DNA of 64,000 bases from Vulcanisaeta sp. JCM 16159 (GTDB taxonomy: Archaea; Thermoproteota; Thermoprotei; Thermoproteales; Thermocladiaceae). A model generated the notes under the pieces. It saw only the letters and a program-made list of their open reading frames with translations, was not told where the DNA came from and did not search any database. Shown here piece after piece: positions 59,977-64,000 of the stretch (positions are counted from its first letter, which is position 1; each line of letters begins with the position of its first letter). The position numbers and the translations under genes were made by a program. The stretch covers positions 124,001-188,000 of the forward strand of contig NZ_BBDN01000001.1 in the NCBI RefSeq assembly GCF_001316265.1, read 5' to 3'.

Positions 59977-60355
59977 TACTCATTATTTCATTAACAACCT
60001 TAATTAACCTTTCAGCCTCCTCTCTCGTATACTCCCTTGGCACATACCTAGCACCAATATAGGCGTCCTCAAGTACACCCAGTTCGAATAAATACTTATC
60101 CAATAATTCACTCACAACACGCTTCTTATCACTTGGCACAATATCACGTAAAAACTTAAGCAGATAACGTATACTATGCGTACGTGGGTATTGAGCGCCG
60201 TACTCAAGGATCTTTGCCTTCAGGAATAATTGAAGGGCTTGTTCAAGGTTAAAAATAGCTAGATCATACATCCCATTCTCCACTTGAAAGCCAGCCGTCC
60301 TTAAGAAGTCCCTGGCCCTCCTAATTAATGTATTGATTTCCTCCCTAATACCCAT
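59966..60355 (-). CDS. HEPN-domain protein (HEPN/MNT pair)
   Basis: HEPN-domain protein of 129 residues, all-helical, with the archaeal pattern NGMYDLAIFNLEQALQLFLKA and GAQYPRTHSIRYLL. The catalytic R-x4-6-H of RNase HEPN toxins is not evident; only R-x-H occurs. It may thus be a non-RNase HEPN or use another residue. Located upstream of the MNT gene with overlap, so it is the first gene of the pair. Confidence 0.8.
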   Translation of the reverse strand: MGIREEINTLIRRARDFLRTAGFQVENGMYDLAIFNLEQALQLFLKAKILEYGAQYPRTHSIRYLLKFLRDIVPSDKKRVVSELLDKYLFELGVLEDAYIGARYVPREYTREEAERLIKVVNEIMSSEL

Positions 60356-60391
60356 TCGCTCATCACAGTATATTACTGGACCTTAATAAAA

Positions 60392-61943
60392 TCACCTTCT
60401 TGAACCATACCCTCCACCGCCTGGTGTTTCTATTATTACCTCATCACCCGGCTCCAGGTCTATTGTTGCCTTACTCGGTAAATTAATGACCTCACCATTA
60501 CTCCTCCTAACGGTGACTTTACCCGGTGCTCCTTCGTCACCACCCCACAGACCCCAGGGCCTTGTCCTGAACCTCTCTGCCATTATTGAGAGTCTAGCCC
60601 TTGTCAGCACCTTGAATGACCTTATAATTCCATCACCACCCCTGTAAAGGCCATCACCGCCACTACCCTCCCTAATCCTATAACCCGTGAACAGTAATGG
60701 GTATTGCCTCTCGGCTATCTCAATGGGGGTATTTAACGTGTTGGTCATATTAACATGAACACCACTTACGCCTGGCTTGCCAGGCCTACCGCCAGTCCCG
60801 CCACCAATTGTCTCGTAATAAGCCCAATAACCACCACTTGGTAATGAACCACCAATCATTACATTCATCATTGTTCCAGACCCAGCCGCAGGTACGCGAT
60901 TTGGCAGCGCTTGGCTAATGCCTGAATATCACGTCGGCTATCCTCTGCGTGGTCTCAACATTGCCACCACTCACTGGTGCAGGCTTTCTTGGATTAACGA
61001 GTGTGCCCTCGGGCGCCACGACTCTTATAACACTGTAGAACCCCTCGTTAGTTGGTATGTCACTCTGTATTAATGATCTTATTGCAAATGATACTGCGGA
61101 GAATGTTACACCATAAACAGCATTTATTGGCGCCTCAACCTGCTCATGAGTGCCGCTGAAGTCCGCTTGATACCGTTTTCGTTAATCTCCACGGAAACCT
61201 TAATGGGTAGTAACTCATCACCGAGTTCCATGTAGTCCACCGCATCGTAGCTTCCCCTGGGCCACTTACCAATCTCCATTAGGGTTAACTTCCTGCCGTA
61301 CTCAATACCCTCCCTCCACGCATTTACAACCTCATCAACACCGTACTTCTCCACCAACTCCCTAACTGGCAACACCAACCCTATTCGCGGCTAATTGAGC
61401 CGTTATATCACCAATTGCTGTCTCCGGGGTCTTGAAGTTACTAAGTATTATATTGAGCATGTCACGCTGTAGCTCGCCCTTACTCATTATCCTGACTGGT
61501 GGTATGATTAAACCCTCCTCATAGATTGTCCTGGCGCTTGGGTTTATGCTACCTGGCACGGGCCCACCTACGTCTACATGGTGAGCCTTATTAACGACAT
61601 AACCAATGAGCCTATTATTAACGTAGATCGGCTCCATAACCATGACATCATTTAAGTGCGTACCCGATATGTATGGGTCATTGAGAAGCACTACATCGCC
61701 AGAGCCGAGCTCAACACCCTCCCTACCAAGCCAGTTAAGCAGCTTTTAACGCCTACCCTGAACGAGCCAAGGTGCACAGGTATATGCTCTGCCTGGGCCA
61801 CGATATTACCCTCGGCGTCTGTTATGGCGCAGCTGTGGTCCATACGTTCCCTAATGTTGGGTGAGAAGGCTGACCTACGTAGTGCAACGCCCATCTCCTC
61901 GGCAATGAATACTGAAGCTGAATATTAATTCCCACGAGACCAT
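60392..61943 (-). CDS. Hydantoinase B/oxoprolinase-like protein (frameshifted several times)
   Basis: HyuB-type subunit of about 517 residues, the partner of HyuA in ATP-dependent hydantoinases, oxoprolinases and acetone/acetophenone carboxylases. Pieces in order: ATG at 61943, [68 protein letters not shown], and the C-terminal [17 protein letters not shown] and [12 protein letters not shown]. Frame changes near 61,920, 61,690-61,740, 61,370, about 61,150 and 60,880-60,930. No hyuA gene is in the window on either side. Confidence 0.82.
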
Positions 61944-62025
61944 CCTAAGGATGCATTTATAGGCTCTTAATAAAGTATTGCCATGGGTAGGTTTAAATAA
62001 TTAAGTCATGAACTCATAATAGGGC

Positions 62026-62696
62026 ATGGGTTTTGATCTCAGGAAGGAACTTCTGAGGCTGTTGAAGGAGGATGAGGAGTTTAGGTATGCGGTAATGGCT
62101 TATTAGGCATCAGTGATCTTAAGTCCTCAGTTGATAACCTAGTTAAGGCTATTACTGATTTAAAGGATGTCGTTGCTAAACATGGCGAGGAGATAAGTGA
62201 AATGAGAAAAGCCGTAGAAGAGCTTAGGAAGGTTATAGAGACATTAAGTGAGGATATTAAGAGGCATGGAGAGGTTATACTCATTATGCATAGTAGTATT
62301 GAGAAGCTAACATCATCAGTAACGGCATTGGGTTACCGTTATGGACTGTTCACCGAGGAGGCTTTTAGGGAGTCCATTAAGTACTTAGTCAGTGACCTAC
62401 TTAGGGTTTACCAGGTTAGGCGTTGGACCTATTATGATGGTGAGGGTTTCGTGTTCGGTCATCCCTTGGTCATTGATGTTGACGTTCTTGTTAGGGATAA
62501 TGAGCACATACTCGTTGAGTACAAGGCGAGCATTGACCGTGGCGACGTGGCTGAATTATATAGGGAGGGAATCCTATATGAGAGGGTCAATAAGGTGAAG
62601 CCAAGACTACTCATCGTTGGTCCAGCGATTAGGAAGAGGGCGCTTGAGTTGGCTAGGGAATTAGGTGTTGAGGTTAGGGCTTCCGAGGTTATTTAG
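62026..62696 (+). CDS. Coiled-coil PD-(D/E)XK-like protein (DUF3782-type), frameshifted
   Basis: Protein of about 223 residues. N-terminal helix, then a coiled coil (SSVDNLVKAITDLKDVV, RKAVEELRKVIETLSEDIK), then an alpha/beta C-terminal domain with GHPLVIDVDVLVRDNEHILVEYKAS, which has the D-x-D and E-x-K spacing of a PD-(D/E)XK nuclease core. This fits DUF3782-type archaeal proteins, which are predicted nucleases of unknown function. A missing G near 62,098 interrupts the frame (AVMG-LLGISD). Ends four bases before the convergent transporter gene. Confidence 0.72.
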
Positions 62697-62699
62697 CCA

Positions 62700-63920
62700 T
62701 TACTCAATTACAGTTACCCCTCCACGCATTGGCTTTGGGTTGGGGAAGAACCTTCTGTATAGGGCTATGTTTATGACATTCACAATGAAGGCTATGGCGA
62801 ATGGTACTGGTATTGGTAGGTAATCGAGCATGGGTCCCGCCGCTGTGGTTGCCGTTGCTGATGGTAGTAATCGCGCCGCCTGATTAACGCCAGACACTGT
62901 TGACCTGCTGCCTCTGCCCACGAGCTCCATCATCAAGGCCTGCTGTGGAGCTAATGACGATACTCTAAACATTACATAAATCACGTACGTTACCACAGCC
63001 AAGTAAAGCGTCGTTGAGAATGGAATGAGAATTAACGCAATCGTAGATATTATCCTCGGAATAATTATGGCGTCCCTAAGCCCAAAGATCCTCGAGAATA
63101 TTGGCGCCGTGAGCGATGTAAAGGCTGCTGCTAGACCACCTATGAAGAATATATCACCAACAACGCCATTGCTCACGTGAAGGACCATCTTAAATATTAT
63201 TGGTAAGAATGGCGTTATTAATCCCTGGGCTGTGCCATTCAACGCACCGACTATCGCGAACCTCTTTATGTACGTTAAATCCCTCCTGATCTGCTGGGTC
63301 ATGGTCCTGGAATTACCATTTGGATCGTCATTAGTTCGATACTTAGGTTTATGTTCCTCCTTAATTGGTAATACCACGAAGAGGCTAATCGCCGATAATG
63401 CAAGAGCCGCGTAGAATGCGTCTCGATAGCTAAGGTTGGCTAATAATGCCCCGATTGCCGATGCCGTTCCAGATACTAGGTTGAATACTGCATATACCAT
63501 GGACCTATCCATGCCCTCGGTCTTATCGGCCAATATAGCCGTTTGGACGGGCGCGGCCACGGCACCAACACTACCACTAGCCAGTGCACCCGCGGTCCCG
63601 AAGCCTCCCAATGCAGCTGCAAGTAGGAGCAATGGGTAATACCTGGTGATTAGGAGTATTGCCGTGGCTATCGGCAGGAAGGCAAGCGTCAGTAGTAGGA
63701 TCACCTTCCTACTGTACTTATCACCCAACCTACCAAAGAGGAGTGAGAGGAGTGGTGCCGTGAATGCGCCAACACCAAAGAAAATGCCAACCTCAGTTAA
63801 TGATAAATGCAGGTAGTAGTACAGGTAAAGCCCAGTAACTACGCCAAGCGCGCCACCGGCCACGCTCCTCAAGCCCCTGGAGGCAAGAAGCAACCAAACA
63901 TCCCTATCCCAATTGCACAA
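62700..63920 (-). CDS. MFS transporter, third copy
   Basis: Major facilitator of 406 residues with about twelve membrane segments. Motif A in loop 2-3 reads GRLGDKYSRKVILL. The N-terminus is short and begins at a TTG (63920) at leaderless distance from a T-rich box A (near 63943-63951). It has a long charged central loop with PNGNSRTMTQQIRRD. The frame is intact. Substrate unknown. Confidence 0.8.
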   Translation of the reverse strand: MCNWDRDVWLLLASRGLRSVAGGALGVVTGLYLYYYLHLSLTEVGIFFGVGAFTAPLLSLLFGRLGDKYSRKVILLLTLAFLPIATAILLITRYYPLLLLAAALGGFGTAGALASGSVGAVAAPVQTAILADKTEGMDRSMVYAVFNLVSGTASAIGALLANLSYRDAFYAALALSAISLFVVLPIKEEHKPKYRTNDDPNGNSRTMTQQIRRDLTYIKRFAIVGALNGTAQGLITPFLPIIFKMVLHVSNGVVGDIFFIGGLAAAFTSLTAPIFSRIFGLRDAIIIPRIISTIALILIPFSTTLYLAVVTYVIYVMFRVSSLAPQQALMMELVGRGSRSTVSGVNQAARLLPSATATTAAGPMLDYLPIPVPFAIAFIVNVINIALYRRFFPNPKPMRGGVTVIE

Positions 63921-63942
63921 TCGATATCAAAAACAAATCCAT

Positions 63943-63951
63943 ATAAAAACC
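63943..63951 (-). promoter_or_regulatory. Box A of the third MFS gene
   Basis: On the minus strand TTTTTATAT lies about 27 bases upstream of the TTG start at 63920, consistent with a leaderless transcript. This spacing is a further reason to accept the TTG start. Confidence 0.4.
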
Positions 63952-64000
63952 AAATTCTCTGTACACTTAGCGATACCTAGAAACAACCTTACTTATTGAT

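Noticed and set aside
1-64000. Programmed ribosomal frameshifting as the cause of split genes
   Set aside because: The sites differ in sequence and direction, affect proteins not known to use frameshifting, and match homopolymer errors.
1-64000. CRISPR arrays, insertion sequences, tRNA, rRNA
   Set aside because: I looked for direct repeats with regular spacing, transposase motifs and GGTTCRAATCC-type T-arms and found none that hold up. An exhaustive search was not possible without tools.

Overview
The window is chromosomal DNA of a hyperthermophilic crenarchaeon of the order Thermoproteales, most like Vulcanisaeta or Caldivirga. The support is a split archaeal RNA polymerase operon (rpoH-rpoB-rpoA1-rpoA2-rpl30e-nusA-rps12), Alba, thermosome, aIF6, pelota, FAU-1, a PaREP1-family protein, and a five-gene crenactin/arcadin (Arcade) cluster, which is known from Thermoproteales. 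Many genes appear to be leaderless, with a box A (TTTATA/TTTAAA-like) about 25 bases before the start codon. The genus is an inference. One caution governs every gene call. More than thirty genes, including single-copy essential ones (rpoA1, rpoA2, rpoB, rpoH, rps12, argS, alba, thermosome), are broken by one-base frameshifts. Where I could locate the lesion it usually sits in a short run of G or of A/T, which points to sequencing or assembly error and not to decay. Broken genes are therefore annotated as single loci over their full extent. Layout: 1-20 kb is mixed housekeeping (triosephosphate isomerase, phosphoesterase, FAU-1, aIF6, radical SAM protein, TruA, pelota), small sulfur-related proteins (TusA, DsrE, CDGSH), two MFS transporters with inverted repeats at their predicted transcription starts, and a divergent ATPase/macro-domain pair around a 13-bp-arm inverted repeat. 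20-29 kb is the RNA polymerase and ribosomal operon on the minus strand. 29-40 kb holds argS, ychF, an MscS-type channel, thiE, an aldo/keto reductase, cutA, apgM, an N-acetyltransferase, a signal peptidase, the thermosome and rpoK. 40-47 kb looks like a cytoskeleton neighbourhood: a roadblock/LC7 protein and an MglA-like small GTPase, then alba and a cyclophilin-like protein, then arcadin-1, crenactin, arcadin-2, arcadin-3 and the Rad50-like arcadin-4. 48-60 kb is the most unusual part. Two paralogous secreted proteins with matching promoter regions flank a block that contains a DUF99 protein, a polytopic membrane protein with a small cysteine-rich partner, and a tight four-gene operon. That operon encodes an AAA-type ATPase of about 697 residues, a long coiled-coil protein with a C-terminal winged helix, an unrecognised protein, and a NurA-family nuclease, with no HerA gene. 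It is the best candidate here for an undescribed DNA-processing or defence system. 60-64 kb carries a HEPN/MNT pair, an orphan hyuB-like gene, a coiled-coil PD-(D/E)XK-like protein and a third MFS transporter. I saw no rRNA or tRNA genes, CRISPR arrays or insertion sequences.
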